From: Bacteroidetes bacterium ADurb.Bin174
GTDB lineage: Bacteria; Bacteroidota; Bacteroidia; Bacteroidales; Paludibacteraceae
Direction: 5' to 3'
Assembly: GCA_002070265.1 (NCBI GenBank)
Contig: MWCX01000027.1
Location: 35,718 to 99,717, forward strand
Length of the DNA: 64,000 bases
The notes below the pieces were generated by a model. It did no database searches, was not told where the DNA came from, and worked only from the letters and a program-made list of their open reading frames with translations. Both the position numbers and the translations under genes were made by a program. Of this stretch, positions 8,721-18,290 are shown one piece after another. Numbering within the stretch: the first letter of the stretch is position 1; every line of letters starts with the position of its first letter.

Positions 8721-8769
8721 TGTAATACTTTTAATATTTGATTTCTGACTTTTTTTGCAAAAACAGGGG

Positions 8770-8777
8770 CAAATTTA
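8770..8777 (-). promoter_or_regulatory. -7 box of pfp
   Basis: TAAATTTG on the minus strand, 50 bases before the pfp start codon, fits TAnnTTTG. No good -33 element is seen. Confidence 0.4.
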
Positions 8778-8898
8778 CGAAATAAATTGTAATTGCTATA
8801 ATTTTTAAAATGATTCATTGAGACACAAATTTATTCCATCCAAAGAGTTGATTCAGTGATAATTTAGAATAAATAGAGAACTATTGATTTTTTTCTTG

Positions 8899-8906
8899 TA
8901 AATTTG
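8899..8906 (+). promoter_or_regulatory. -7 box of glnN
   Basis: TAAATTTG 42 bases before the glnN start fits the Bacteroidota -7 consensus. A TTG at 8884-8886 is too close to be a normal -33 element, so an activator may be needed, which would suit a nitrogen-controlled gene. Confidence 0.4.
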
Positions 8907-8947
8907 CGGTTTAATGTTCTGATTACGTCAAATATACTACTATAATT

Positions 8948-11143
8948 ATGTCATCACTTCGTTTTAAAGCTGTTGAAGAAGCGCATAAGAAAAAAGCAAT
9001 TGTAGTTGAAGCGCCTTCTGCACTCCCATCCGAATACTTTGGTTGTAATGTGTTCAATCGTTCCACCATGTCGCAATATCTTTCCAAAGAAGCTTTAACG
9101 GCAGTGCAGGATGCAGTGGACAACGAAGTACCCTTGGACAGAAGCGTGGCTGATGAGGTAGCTGCCGGCATGAAACGTTGGGCAATCGAAAAGGGTGCAA
9201 CACATTATACACATTGGTTTCAGCCATTAACAGACGGAACTGCTGAAAAGCATGATTCTTTCATAGATTATGTCAACGGACCGGGAGAAAAAATCATAGA
9301 GACTTTTCCGGGCAAACTATTGGCACAGCAAGAACCGGATGCTTCCTCTTTTCCGAGCGGTGGAATCAGAAGCACTTTCGAGGCACGTGGATACACAGCT
9401 TGGGACCCATCTTCACCGGCTTTTATTTTTGATGATACCTTGGTCATTCCCACCATATTTATTTCATATACAGGTGAATCCTTGGATATGAAGGCTCCCT
9501 TATTAAAAGCATTACATGCAATCAATGAAGCGGCGACGGCAGTCTGTAAGTATTTCGACCCCAAGGTAAAACGAGTAACCTCCTATTTAGGTTGGGAACA
9601 AGAGTATTTTTTGGTTGATGAAGGCTTGTACGCTACCCGGCCGGATTTGGCATTGACCGGCAGGACTTTAATCGGACATGAATCCGCTAAAAATCAGCAG
9701 TTGGAGGACCATTATTTTGGGGCTGTCCCCACGCGAGTGGTTGCCTATATGAAAGATTTGGAATTTGTGGCTTATAAGTATGGTATTCCCCTAAAGACCA
9801 GGCACAATGAAGTAGCGCCCAATCAGTTTGAACTGGCTCCGCTATACGGAGAAGCCAATCTTTCCAATGACCAAAACCTGCTTGTCATGTCTTTGATGAA
9901 AAAGGTGGCTCGCCGTCATGGTTTCCGCTTGCTATTACACGAAAAACCCTATGCCGGCATCAATGGATCGGGCAAACACAATAACTGGTCGTTAGGGACC
10001 GATACCGGCGTTGGCTTGCTGACCCCGGGAAAAACTCCGGCTGAGAATCTTCAGTTTATTACTTTTTTAGTCAACACCTTGATGGCTGTCCACAAGCACA
10101 ATGGTTTGTTGCGGGCTTCCATCACAACTGCCAACAATGCCCACCGGCTTGGAGCCAATGAAGCACCGCCATCTATTATGTCTGTTTTTCTTGGTGCTCA
10201 TATTTCCGATGTGCTGGATAAAATAGAAATCAGCACGTCTGAAGAAGCCATTGTGATGCATGATAAGAAGATATTGAAACTTGATATTCCGCATATTCCG
10301 GAGGTACTGTTGGACAATACCGACAGAAACCGAACTTCTCCTTTCGCCTTTACAGGAAACAGATTTGAGTTGAGAGGAGTAGGTTCATCAGCTAATTGTG
10401 CCTCTTCCTTGATTGTGTTGAACAGCATAGTAGCAGCACAGTTGAAAGAATTTAAGACAGAGGTGGATAAAAAAATTGCAAATGGCTTGTCCAAAGAACA
10501 AGCAATTTTTGAAGTCATCAAGTCTTATATTAAAATCTCCAAACCCATTCGTTTTGATGGCAATGGATACAGCGAAGAATGGAAAGCGGAAGCTTTGAAG
10601 CGCGGTTTGGATTGTGAAAGTAGTATTCCGGAGATTTACAAAAGGTACACCTCTCCCGAATCCATAGAAATGTTTAAAACGGTAGGTGTTCTTTCAGAAA
10701 AAGAATTGTACGCCCGTAATGAAGTTAAATGGGATATTTACGCCAAGAAAATACAAATCGAAGCTCGCGTGTTGGGTGATATTTGCTTAAATCACATCAT
10801 TCCCGTGGTTACGAAATATCAATCTCTATTGTTGGATAATGTGGTAAAGATATTTAAAGTATATCCAGCCGACAAAGCCGAAAAGCTTTCTTCCATGAAT
10901 AAAACTTTGGTGGAAGAAATTGCCGAACGTATATGTACCATCAAAAGCAATGTGGACGCTATGACTCAGGCACGTAAAGCCGCCCATCAATTGTCGGGAG
11001 AGTACGAAAAAGCCAAAGCCTACCACGATACGGTTTTCCCCTATTTCAATAAAATCCGCTATGATGTGGATAAGTTGGAGTTAATTGTGGATAATCAGAT
11101 GTGGACTTTGCCGAAGTACAGGGAATTGTTGTTTATACGATGA
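8948..11143 (+). CDS. glnN: Glutamine synthetase type III
   Basis: GSIII makes glutamine from glutamate, ammonia and ATP and is the form typical of Bacteroidota. The 731-residue length is normal. Recognisable segments are the N-terminal GSIII region (PSEYFGCNVFNRSTMSQYL), ATP and metal-binding NNWSLGTDTGVGLLTPG, and ASITTANNAHRLGANEAPPS near residues 395-414. The start ATG lies 42 bp after a -7 box. It ends 77 bp before the duplicated pyrF fragment; without the island that follows, it would be convergent with pyrF. Confidence 0.97.
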   Translation: MSSLRFKAVEEAHKKKAIVVEAPSALPSEYFGCNVFNRSTMSQYLSKEALTAVQDAVDNEVPLDRSVADEVAAGMKRWAIEKGATHYTHWFQPLTDGTAEKHDSFIDYVNGPGEKIIETFPGKLLAQQEPDASSFPSGGIRSTFEARGYTAWDPSSPAFIFDDTLVIPTIFISYTGESLDMKAPLLKALHAINEAATAVCKYFDPKVKRVTSYLGWEQEYFLVDEGLYATRPDLALTGRTLIGHESAKNQQLEDHYFGAVPTRVVAYMKDLEFVAYKYGIPLKTRHNEVAPNQFELAPLYGEANLSNDQNLLVMSLMKKVARRHGFRLLLHEKPYAGINGSGKHNNWSLGTDTGVGLLTPGKTPAENLQFITFLVNTLMAVHKHNGLLRASITTANNAHRLGANEAPPSIMSVFLGAHISDVLDKIEISTSEEAIVMHDKKILKLDIPHIPEVLLDNTDRNRTSPFAFTGNRFELRGVGSSANCASSLIVLNSIVAAQLKEFKTEVDKKIANGLSKEQAIFEVIKSYIKISKPIRFDGNGYSEEWKAEALKRGLDCESSIPEIYKRYTSPESIEMFKTVGVLSEKELYARNEVKWDIYAKKIQIEARVLGDICLNHIIPVVTKYQSLLLDNVVKIFKVYPADKAEKLSSMNKTLVEEIAERICTIKSNVDAMTQARKAAHQLSGEYEKAKAYHDTVFPYFNKIRYDVDKLELIVDNQMWTLPKYRELLFIR

Positions 11144-11170
11144 GGCGGTGTCTTATAAGCGCCCAACTGT
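11142..11170 (-). mobile_element. MITE-like element, copy B, one end only
   Basis: GGTGTCTTATAAGCGCCCAACTG is the terminal sequence of the dispersed element (minus orientation). The rest of the element is missing and is replaced by GAGTTCC heptamers. It begins at the glnN stop codon. Confidence 0.6.
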
Positions 11171-11172
11171 TT

Positions 11173-11218
11173 TCGAGTTCCGAGTTCCGAGTTCCGTGGT
11201 CGCGAGGTTAAGGTGTTG
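11173..11218. repeat. GAGTTCC tandem repeat with GTGGTCGCG tail
   Basis: Three tandem GAGTTCC units are followed by GTGGTCGCGAGG and GGTGTTG. Related copies are found near 50.34 kb, 51.5 kb (inverted) and 55.24 kb. This copy lies directly at the outer edge of the pyrF fragment that marks the island boundary. Confidence 0.7.
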
Positions 11219-11220
11219 CC

Positions 11221-11297
11221 CCTATACCAATGCAACTTTCCTCAATATTGCCTCCATCTCCTGCTGCACTTTTTGTGCTTCTGCTTGTGCAGCTTTT
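11221..11297 (-). pseudogene. Duplicated 3' end of pyrF, left boundary of the PUL island
   Basis: Seventy-seven bases match 30506-30582 at 76 positions (the one difference is CTCCTG against CTCTTG). They encode the last about 25 codons of orotidine-5'-phosphate decarboxylase including the stop codon. Both copies have the same orientation, so they are direct repeats at the two ends of the 19-kb PUL. Beyond the 77 bases the sequences differ on both sides. The arrangement resembles the attachment-site duplication left by elements that integrate into gene 3' ends, but no recombinase is seen inside. Confidence 0.9.
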
Positions 11298-11476
11298 TAA
11301 GTTCCTTCAACTCTTCATCATATCAGTATGAACAGAACTGATGTGCTTATACATTTACGGTTTTAAAATAAATCACTTGCATGACTCGTGCATTAGAAGC
11401 TGTTTATATTACTCAAATATGTAACATAAATTTGCCTTAATGTAATAAATTTAACAATTTGTTATTCGAATTTTTA

Positions 11477-11521
11477 TGTCATCTTGTTTGTTTTGACGAG
11501 TTTGTGTCATTTATTGACGAG
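11477..11521 (+). promoter_or_regulatory. Direct-repeat operator candidate upstream of the PUL
   Basis: TTGACGAG occurs at 11493-11500 and 11514-11521, a centre-to-centre distance of 21 bp or two helical turns. TGTCAT also occurs twice, at 11477-11482 and 11504-11509. The block lies 31 bp upstream of a -7 box that lacks a -33 element, as expected for an activated promoter. AraC-type regulators such as the HTCS of this locus often bind direct repeats; the link is inferred. The rest of 11298-11638 is AT-rich and shows no gene. Confidence 0.45.
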
Positions 11522-11551
11522 ATAAAGATAAAATCACAGATTAAAATACAA

Positions 11552-11559
11552 TAAATTTG
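11552..11559 (+). promoter_or_regulatory. -7 box of the first PUL gene
   Basis: TAAATTTG fits TAnnTTTG. No TTG is found 19-20 bp upstream. Transcription from here would give a leader of about 75 bases before the ATG at 11639. Confidence 0.5.
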
Positions 11560-11638
11560 TAGTCAGAAAGTGGCTCTGCATAGAGCACATTTTTTGGTTT
11601 TATTATTCAAAGTTTAATTATTTTAATCATTTATTAGT

Positions 11639-12349
11639 ATGAAAAAAATGTTACTTATTTCAGCGTTATTTGCCTTTATTTCTTTAGGCAATACTTTACA
11701 AGCGGAAGTTCAATGTTATACTTCGGATGAGGCGAAGACCGTGGATTTCTGGCTTGAGCATTTTTATTATGCAGTATGCACAGACTGGGAAGGAACCGGT
11801 TCGAAGTTGTTTGGTCCTAATAATGACTATGTTGATTTCAATGGTGGCAGTACGGTTGAATTTCCGGTATGGGTGTCAAAGGATGGAGAATACACTGTTA
11901 CTTTATCTTATGGGATTGGCTGGGCTGATGATGCTGGAGCAACCCTTACTGTTAATGTTAATAATGAATTTGCCACACAGCTTGTTTTGCACAAATTAAC
12001 AGCCGATCCTCCTGCTACAATTGATTTTAATGTTGAACTTTTTGCTGATTATGATAATGTTATTCAGCTTAAACAAACAAAGGACTGGCCTATTATCAGC
12101 GGTATTCAATTGTCTGCTGATTTCTCTGGAACGGAGATGATTCAGGCAAACGAATTTAGAGTGATTTCCACTAATGGTGCTATCTCTATCGAAGGTTTAA
12201 CAGGTAAAAATCAGATTGAAATTTTCTCAATTACAGGTCAGAGAATAGATTCATCGACTACTTCATCTAATTCTTATAATTTCACGTTGGAAGATGGAAT
12301 TTATATCCTTAAGGTAAATGATTCAGTTCGCAAGGTACTGGTTAGATAA
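11639..12349 (+). CDS. Secreted beta-sandwich protein with T9SS sorting domain
   Basis: The 236-residue protein has a signal peptide (about 1-22, ending LGNTLQA), a central region (about 25-160) with the alternating-strand look of a carbohydrate-binding, CBM6/35-like sandwich (YVDFNGGSTVEFPVWVSKDG, then EYTVTLSYGIGWADDAGATL), and a C-terminal T9SS type A sorting domain (about 165-236) ending DGIYILKVNDSVRKVLVR. It is therefore predicted to be exported by the type IX system and attached to the cell surface or released. As the first gene of the PUL, followed by a strong terminator, it may be made in larger amounts than the rest. Glycan binding is inferred, not recognised from a specific family. 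Confidence 0.7.
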   Translation: MKKMLLISALFAFISLGNTLQAEVQCYTSDEAKTVDFWLEHFYYAVCTDWEGTGSKLFGPNNDYVDFNGGSTVEFPVWVSKDGEYTVTLSYGIGWADDAGATLTVNVNNEFATQLVLHKLTADPPATIDFNVELFADYDNVIQLKQTKDWPIISGIQLSADFSGTEMIQANEFRVISTNGAISIEGLTGKNQIEIFSITGQRIDSSTTSSNSYNFTLEDGIYILKVNDSVRKVLVR

Positions 12350-12366
12350 CAGAATTTGTTTCTTTT

Positions 12367-12412
12367 CAAGGAAGTGCACCTTTTTATGAATAAAGCACTT
12401 CCTTGTTTTTTT
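12367..12412 (+). terminator. Rho-independent terminator after the first PUL gene
   Basis: CAAGGAAGTGC (12367-12377) pairs perfectly with GCACTTCCTTG (12395-12405) across a 17-base loop, followed directly by seven T residues. It separates the small secreted protein gene from the downstream enzyme and SusCD genes, so those are reached by read-through or by an undetected promoter. Confidence 0.85.
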
Positions 12413-12446
12413 AATTATCATTTTTTATTGGTAGTTTTATTACTTT

Positions 12447-14993
12447 ATGAAGTATATCAGGTCTTTTTTTTTCTTAGCATTATTTCTTCTTTTTCAAGTC
12501 TGTCTAAATGCCAGTAACTTACCTATATTGCATTCAGATGATGCATCTATCAAAGTAGAGTTGTTATCTGATAATCAGTATTATCTCGCTTTTAGTTTTG
12601 ATGGCAAAACGATTCAGACATTAGACCCTCTCAATCCTGTTTACCTTGAAATTAAAGGGAAAGAAGCAACAGCTAACTATTATTCATGTGAACTGTTGAC
12701 GAGCAGTGAATTACTCTGTAAATCTCTACTTGTTAGCTCAAGAGGATCTGAATTTTCCATTGAAGATAAATATATTGCTAAAGGAGAAGGGAGATTTGAA
12801 CTGCAGCGAAAACTTAATATTATAACAGCAAAAAGTTTAGACTCTTATTTCAACTCCTTGTTTGGGTTTATAGCAGACCCACAGTCTATCAGATTAAGCC
12901 AGCATGAATATTTTGTTCCAGGTGTGTGGTACAAAGGAAATTTTACTGCATCAGGAAACTTGCCTCAGGGGTTACCAAATTCAAGTGACACATATCATTA
13001 CTATAGAGAAGACCGAATAACTCTACCATTAGTTATGTTTAGAAATCCAACTGATGGGTTTACGATGTCAATCATACACAAGGATTCTCCCAACGAAACA
13101 GTCGTACAAGATGCCAATAACATCTATGTAAATAAGGATTACCAATTTGGCTCTTTGGGGATTAAAAGAGAAAATGATACAATTTATACTTCATTTATTT
13201 ATCCTGGGTCTGAACATGAAAGACCATCTGGTAGCGGTTATCGGTTTCATCCTGTTGAAAAAGGTATTCAGCATGAGTATAATTTAGAAATTTCTTTTTC
13301 AAAAACTTCTTCGTATGCAGATGGTGTACGGAATACATGGAATCGTGCTTTTGAGCTTTCTAATCCTAAAATTTATCCGGTTGATTTATCATATACATAT
13401 GATGGTTTAATTGAAACCCTGCTGACATATTATGTCCCGAACAGTCAAATGGGTGGCATTAGAGATGCCGCTGGGTTCCCTTTTCAGGTTAGTCTGACTA
13501 CTTTTGAGCCGATGGGAATTGACTATCAAATGGGTTTTGTTGGTATGCAGATAGCTACAGGTTATTATTTATACAGAGAAGGTATTGAAAAGGACGATCA
13601 ATCTATCAAAAACAAAGGTGCTGCAGTACTTGATTTTTGGGCAAACAATTGTTTGACATCTCTTGGTTTTCCACGTACTTGGTATGATCCTGGTTTAAAT
13701 GGAAATACCGGTAGTTTTCGTGGTGGAAGTGATATTCGGGTATGTACCGGAGGTATGGAGGGATTAATAGCTGCATGGGCTTTTGCGAAAAAAAATAAGA
13801 TTGAAGTTCCTGCATGGATTAATGCATGCAAAAGATTTGGAGATTGGTTGGTGGATAATCAAAATGCTGACGGGAGTTACTTTTTTTCATACAATCAAAA
13901 CAGTATTGTTGGGGGGAAGCATCCGGCAAGTAATTACAATAAATATTTAACCATATGTGCTGTTCGATATTTGGTTGAACTTTACATAGCAACTGGAGAT
14001 GAAGCATACAAAATAGCAGCTTTAAAGGCAGGAGATTTTTGCTACAGAAATATTCATGAAAAATATATGTATGTTGCTTGTGTGGTAGATAATCCACAAA
14101 CTATCGACAGTGAATCCGGGCAAATGGCATTAAATGGATTTCTTGCTTTATATGATCTTACGCAAGAGATAAAATGGCTTAATGCGGCAGAACAAGCAGC
14201 CACTTATACTGAAACCTGGGTGTATTCACAAGAAATTTCCGTAGAAAAAGATAGAACAGGGGCGACTTCCTTCCCTAAGGATAGAAGTATTGTGGGGCAA
14301 CACTTGATTGCCATCGGTCATTCAGCTGCTGACTTAGGTTTTGCCTGGTCGTCTTTTGCATTTTATCGTTTGTATTTGGAAACAGGTAATCCTCATTATT
14401 TAAAAGTTGCCCGCATATCAGCACACAATACAAAACAGTCCATGAACTGGGATGGATCTCTTTTTCCAGGTCAGCCCAAAGGATTACAATTAGAAGCTTT
14501 TCAAGTCATGATCCCTCGTAGGTGTAATGGTGTTATGACAACCCTTAATTGGAATTACGCTGCACATCTTGATCCTATGTTTAGATTCAAAGATGCGTTT
14601 GGAACTCCAAATTTAGAAGAAGTTGAACAAATCCCATGGGATGAGAGGATCAGATTAAATAAGCTGTACGCTAAGGTACAATCTGCTAATTATGGTCAGG
14701 AAATAGAGCTTGCTACTCCTCAATTAAACGAAATGAATGCGGGTCTAAAGATATATCCCAATCCTTTTACAAAAAATGAAAGTCAGTTAACCATTGAATT
14801 ACCGAACAAATTACATCCAGTTTATAAATTAGACATATATAATGTATTGGGTGAAATTGTTTTTTCTAAGCAATTAAACAATGAGGATCAGAAGATTTAT
14901 CTAAATAATCTTGATGAACTCATTCCCGGTATATATTATCTACAATTAGATAATAAACAATTTAAGAAAACTAATAAATTAATTATTAAATAA
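12447..14993 (+). CDS. Unclassified alpha/alpha-toroid enzyme, T9SS-exported
   Basis: The 848-residue protein has a signal peptide (about 1-21), an N-terminal region rich in beta strands (about 25-290), an alpha/alpha-toroid-like helical region (about 310-740) and a T9SS sorting domain from about 765 (LKIYPNPF through GIYYLQLDNKQFKKTNKLII). It is a full-length paralogue of the lipoprotein at 21449-23692 apart from the C-terminal domain. Shared blocks include FFVPG(I/V)WYK, Y.FREDR..LP, QMGF.G.QI, GGMEG.I.AW (about 433), WL..NQN.DGS, DNP...D.ESGQ (about 547), IA.GHS and W(N).AA.L.PM.RF. The fold suggests a six-hairpin glycosidase or a polysaccharide lyase; I cannot assign a CAZy family. It ends 15 bp before susC. 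Confidence 0.6.
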   Translation: MKYIRSFFFLALFLLFQVCLNASNLPILHSDDASIKVELLSDNQYYLAFSFDGKTIQTLDPLNPVYLEIKGKEATANYYSCELLTSSELLCKSLLVSSRGSEFSIEDKYIAKGEGRFELQRKLNIITAKSLDSYFNSLFGFIADPQSIRLSQHEYFVPGVWYKGNFTASGNLPQGLPNSSDTYHYYREDRITLPLVMFRNPTDGFTMSIIHKDSPNETVVQDANNIYVNKDYQFGSLGIKRENDTIYTSFIYPGSEHERPSGSGYRFHPVEKGIQHEYNLEISFSKTSSYADGVRNTWNRAFELSNPKIYPVDLSYTYDGLIETLLTYYVPNSQMGGIRDAAGFPFQVSLTTFEPMGIDYQMGFVGMQIATGYYLYREGIEKDDQSIKNKGAAVLDFWANNCLTSLGFPRTWYDPGLNGNTGSFRGGSDIRVCTGGMEGLIAAWAFAKKNKIEVPAWINACKRFGDWLVDNQNADGSYFFSYNQNSIVGGKHPASNYNKYLTICAVRYLVELYIATGDEAYKIAALKAGDFCYRNIHEKYMYVACVVDNPQTIDSESGQMALNGFLALYDLTQEIKWLNAAEQAATYTETWVYSQEISVEKDRTGATSFPKDRSIVGQHLIAIGHSAADLGFAWSSFAFYRLYLETGNPHYLKVARISAHNTKQSMNWDGSLFPGQPKGLQLEAFQVMIPRRCNGVMTTLNWNYAAHLDPMFRFKDAFGTPNLEEVEQIPWDERIRLNKLYAKVQSANYGQEIELATPQLNEMNAGLKIYPNPFTKNESQLTIELPNKLHPVYKLDIYNVLGEIVFSKQLNNEDQKIYLNNLDELIPGIYYLQLDNKQFKKTNKLIIK

Positions 14994-15008
14994 TAAAATT
15001 TCGATACA

Positions 15009-18000
15009 ATGAGCAAACTATGTAAAACGCAATTTTTAAAAAATGTAAAAAGGCCCTTGTGGTTATTCGGCCTGTTTACTGTGTTTTTTTGTGGTTTTGT
15101 TACACCAATTATAGCAGAAAGTTTAACTCAAAGTCATAAAGAAATTCACGGTAAGGTTACAGATGCAAATGATTTTCCCTTGACAGGGGTAAGTATCGTT
15201 GAAAAAGGTACCGGAAACGGGACCATCTCAGATGTCAATGGTCTGTTTGAGCTGACAGTTACAAATAGTAGTTCTATATTATCTTTTTCTTATATCGGAT
15301 TTCAAACACAAGAAGTCATTGTAGGTGAAAGAACTGTCCTAAACATTCTTCTTCAAGAAGATTCCGAAATACTTGATGAGGTTGTTGTGGTTGGATATGG
15401 TACTAAGAGAAAAGGAAACTTAGCAGCATCTGTGAGTACAGTAAGAAGTGAAGATATAATCCGATCGGCTTCGACCACAACAGCAGGTGCTTTGGTTGGT
15501 AAAATTTCCGGTATAACTGCTCGTCAAAAATCGGGTGTACCCGGATCATCTGCATCATTACAAATCAGAAATCTTGGGACACCTCTATATGTGATTGACG
15601 GTGTAATGACTGATGAAGGTGCGTTTAATAATCTTGACATTCATGATATTGATAATATCTCTGTTTTAAAAGACGGAGCTGCTGCAATTTATGGGTTCAA
15701 GGCATCCAATGGCGTGGTATTGGTTACTACTAAAAAAGGAGGAAAGAAACAAAAACAACAAGTCAATGTTAATGCTTACACAGGCTTTCAACAATGGACA
15801 AAATATCCTAAGTTGTTGAACGCATATCAATGGAATTATGCTAATGATATGGCTGACGTTAATTCGGGTATTTTAAAGGATCCAGCAGTTATTGCCAATA
15901 AAAAAGAAGAATTGGAGAAGTGGAAAACAGGATATTATAATCCGGAAACCGGTGAAGATTACAGAGGGTTTGACTGGTATGACAACTTTGTCAGCAAAGC
16001 TGCCCCACAGAGCTATGTAAATATAAATATTAACGGAGGTACCGACAATACTACTTATTATCTTTCTGTCGGACATGTAAATCAAGATGCTGTGTTTAAA
16101 GATTATAACTTTAATCGTACCAATATGACGGCTAACTTTAACATTGATCTGACCGAGCGTCTGAAAGTTGGGGCACAGGTATTAGGGAAGATAGAAAACA
16201 GAGTTAATCCAGCTCTTCCGGGTACTGATGATTATGCAGAAATGCGTTCATCTTTATATAATCTGTTACCTATTTGGAGACCCTATGCTAATGATAATCC
16301 CGATTATTTGAATTTTATGGCAGGACATGATGCCGCAAGGAATATGGCTGCATATACAATTGATAATGCTGGAGAGTTTAATCAGATATGGCGTACAGTT
16401 CAACCTATTTTTAATATCGAATATGATATTCCGATTAAAGGTTTAAAGTTTAAATCGTTGCTGTCATATTATTATGCTGATAAGAATACAACTGATTTCG
16501 AAAAAGGTTGGAAGGAGTACACTTACAATTCAACAACGAAAGTATATGAAATCAAATATGATCGTGTAGATCTAGGGCAAACTTACTTGGGAAAAGATAC
16601 TGAACATGTAGAAGAATTAACAGCTCAAACTTACTTTGATTTCGATAGGACCTTTTCGAATGTTCATCAGGTAACTGCTACAGTTGGTCTTGAATTGTAT
16701 AGAAGAGCATGGGACAGGTTGTATATATATCAGTCTCCTGCTAACAATACCTTTATTACCATGCTGACTGATAGTGAAAATAATAAGGTTGTTAATAATG
16801 CTTTGAATTATAGCACTGCAAGCTGGGTTTTTCGAGCCGGTTACGTGTACGATCAACGATACATCATCGATTTTTCGAGTCGTTATGATGCATCCTGGAG
16901 ATTTCAGAAAGGTAGTCAATGGGGATTTTTCCCTTCTGTATCCGGTGCATGGAGATTATCTGAGGAAGATTTTTTTAAAGACTCGGAAATTTCTTCGTGG
17001 TTGTCGAATGTTAAGCTAAGGGCTTCTTACGGATCTATGGGAAGTGATGCTTTGAGTACCGGAATTTATCCTTATTTTGCGTATCAATCAGGTTATAACT
17101 ATGATGTGGGTGGAACAATTATCTCTCCAAATCCCATTTCTAATGCTTCGGATAATATGATAATTGGTAGTCAATCAAAAGGATTACCAATCACAAATCT
17201 TTCATGGATTGAAACTGCCATCAGCAATATTGGGATTGAACTTGGTTTCTTTGACAATAAATTAACCGCAGAGTTAGACGCTTTTCAAAGAATACGCGAT
17301 GGTATTCCAGCATATCCTGATGATGTGATTTATCCTTTGGAAAGTGGGTTCCCTGCAATGCCACAGAATCTTAATTCTGATAAAACTGTTGGAGTTGACG
17401 GTTTTGTCAAATGGAGTGATAAGGCTGGAGATTTAAATTACTTTGTTGGCGTTAATGCTACTTTAGCACGTCAGATGAACGGAAAACGATATGGAGAATT
17501 GTTTTTAAATGCATGGGATCAGTACCGTTGGTCACAAGAAAATCGTTGGGCAAATGTTCAGCAAGGCGAGATATGGATGTGGGAAACCATAGGAGTGTTT
17601 CAAACGCAGGAAGAAATTGACAATTATCCGATTAATATAGATGGAGCTAACAACACCAATTTACGTCCGGGCGATTTGATTTTTAGAGACTTCAATGGTG
17701 ATGGCATAATCAATGAGTTCGATAAGAGACCTTTAGGGTACGCGGCTGCTGATTGGCCTTGGGATTCTTCCAAGGGGAATAAAAACCCATTATTGTCGTT
17801 TGGAATTAACATGGGAGTTGAATGGAAAGGGATTGATATAGCAGCAGATTTTGCCGGTGGATGTATGAATACCTTTGTTCCTGATTGGCATGTCAAATAT
17901 GGACCTTATCGTACTCAAACTGGATTTGTTTATAATTCTTTAGATGTGTGGAAACATGAAGATATTTATGATCCTACTTCTCCGTGGATACCTGGAAAAT

Positions 18001-18290
18001 TTCCCGCCCCTGCCGGTTGGAACAATCCATCCCTTCGTAGCTGGAATGATTATTACACCAAAGAAGTAAATTATGTGCGACTTCGTAATTTGGTAGTAGG
18101 ATATACTTTACCTGCTAAATTCACTAAGAAAATTTTACTTGAGAAATTCAGAGTTTATTTTGAAGGAAGTAATCTTTTCTCTATTGATACGCTACAAGAT
18201 TATGGTTTCGATCCAGAAACATCAACAGTTACAGGTTTCGATTACCCGCAACACCGTACTTGTCTCTTTGGTGTCAATTTAACATTATAA
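15009..18290 (+). CDS. SusC/RagA-type TonB-linked outer-membrane transporter
   Basis: This 1093-residue protein carries a signal sequence, an N-terminal carboxypeptidase-regulatory-like domain (HGKVTDANDFPLTGVSIVEK, about 44-120), the TonB-box region DEVVVVGYGTKRKGN (about 123-137), a plug with the SusC signature SVLKDGAAAIYGFKASNGVV and the large barrel. With SusD it forms the complex that takes up oligosaccharides across the outer membrane. It is followed by susD after about 107 bp and belongs to the PUL bracketed by pyrF repeats. The glycan cannot be read from the sequence. Confidence 0.95.
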   Translation: MSKLCKTQFLKNVKRPLWLFGLFTVFFCGFVTPIIAESLTQSHKEIHGKVTDANDFPLTGVSIVEKGTGNGTISDVNGLFELTVTNSSSILSFSYIGFQTQEVIVGERTVLNILLQEDSEILDEVVVVGYGTKRKGNLAASVSTVRSEDIIRSASTTTAGALVGKISGITARQKSGVPGSSASLQIRNLGTPLYVIDGVMTDEGAFNNLDIHDIDNISVLKDGAAAIYGFKASNGVVLVTTKKGGKKQKQQVNVNAYTGFQQWTKYPKLLNAYQWNYANDMADVNSGILKDPAVIANKKEELEKWKTGYYNPETGEDYRGFDWYDNFVSKAAPQSYVNININGGTDNTTYYLSVGHVNQDAVFKDYNFNRTNMTANFNIDLTERLKVGAQVLGKIENRVNPALPGTDDYAEMRSSLYNLLPIWRPYANDNPDYLNFMAGHDAARNMAAYTIDNAGEFNQIWRTVQPIFNIEYDIPIKGLKFKSLLSYYYADKNTTDFEKGWKEYTYNSTTKVYEIKYDRVDLGQTYLGKDTEHVEELTAQTYFDFDRTFSNVHQVTATVGLELYRRAWDRLYIYQSPANNTFITMLTDSENNKVVNNALNYSTASWVFRAGYVYDQRYIIDFSSRYDASWRFQKGSQWGFFPSVSGAWRLSEEDFFKDSEISSWLSNVKLRASYGSMGSDALSTGIYPYFAYQSGYNYDVGGTIISPNPISNASDNMIIGSQSKGLPITNLSWIETAISNIGIELGFFDNKLTAELDAFQRIRDGIPAYPDDVIYPLESGFPAMPQNLNSDKTVGVDGFVKWSDKAGDLNYFVGVNATLARQMNGKRYGELFLNAWDQYRWSQENRWANVQQGEIWMWETIGVFQTQEEIDNYPINIDGANNTNLRPGDLIFRDFNGDGIINEFDKRPLGYAAADWPWDSSKGNKNPLLSFGINMGVEWKGIDIAADFAGGCMNTFVPDWHVKYGPYRTQTGFVYNSLDVWKHEDIYDPTSPWIPGKFPAPAGWNNPSLRSWNDYYTKEVNYVRLRNLVVGYTLPAKFTKKILLEKFRVYFEGSNLFSIDTLQDYGFDPETSTVTGFDYPQHRTCLFGVNLTL

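Noticed and set aside
11173-11218. GAGTTCC tandem units considered as a CRISPR-like array
   Set aside because: Units are 7 bp and directly adjacent without spacers.
11085-11300. Plus-strand ORF of 71 codons at the glnN end
   Set aside because: Overlaps glnN and consists of repeat plus the antisense of the pyrF fragment.
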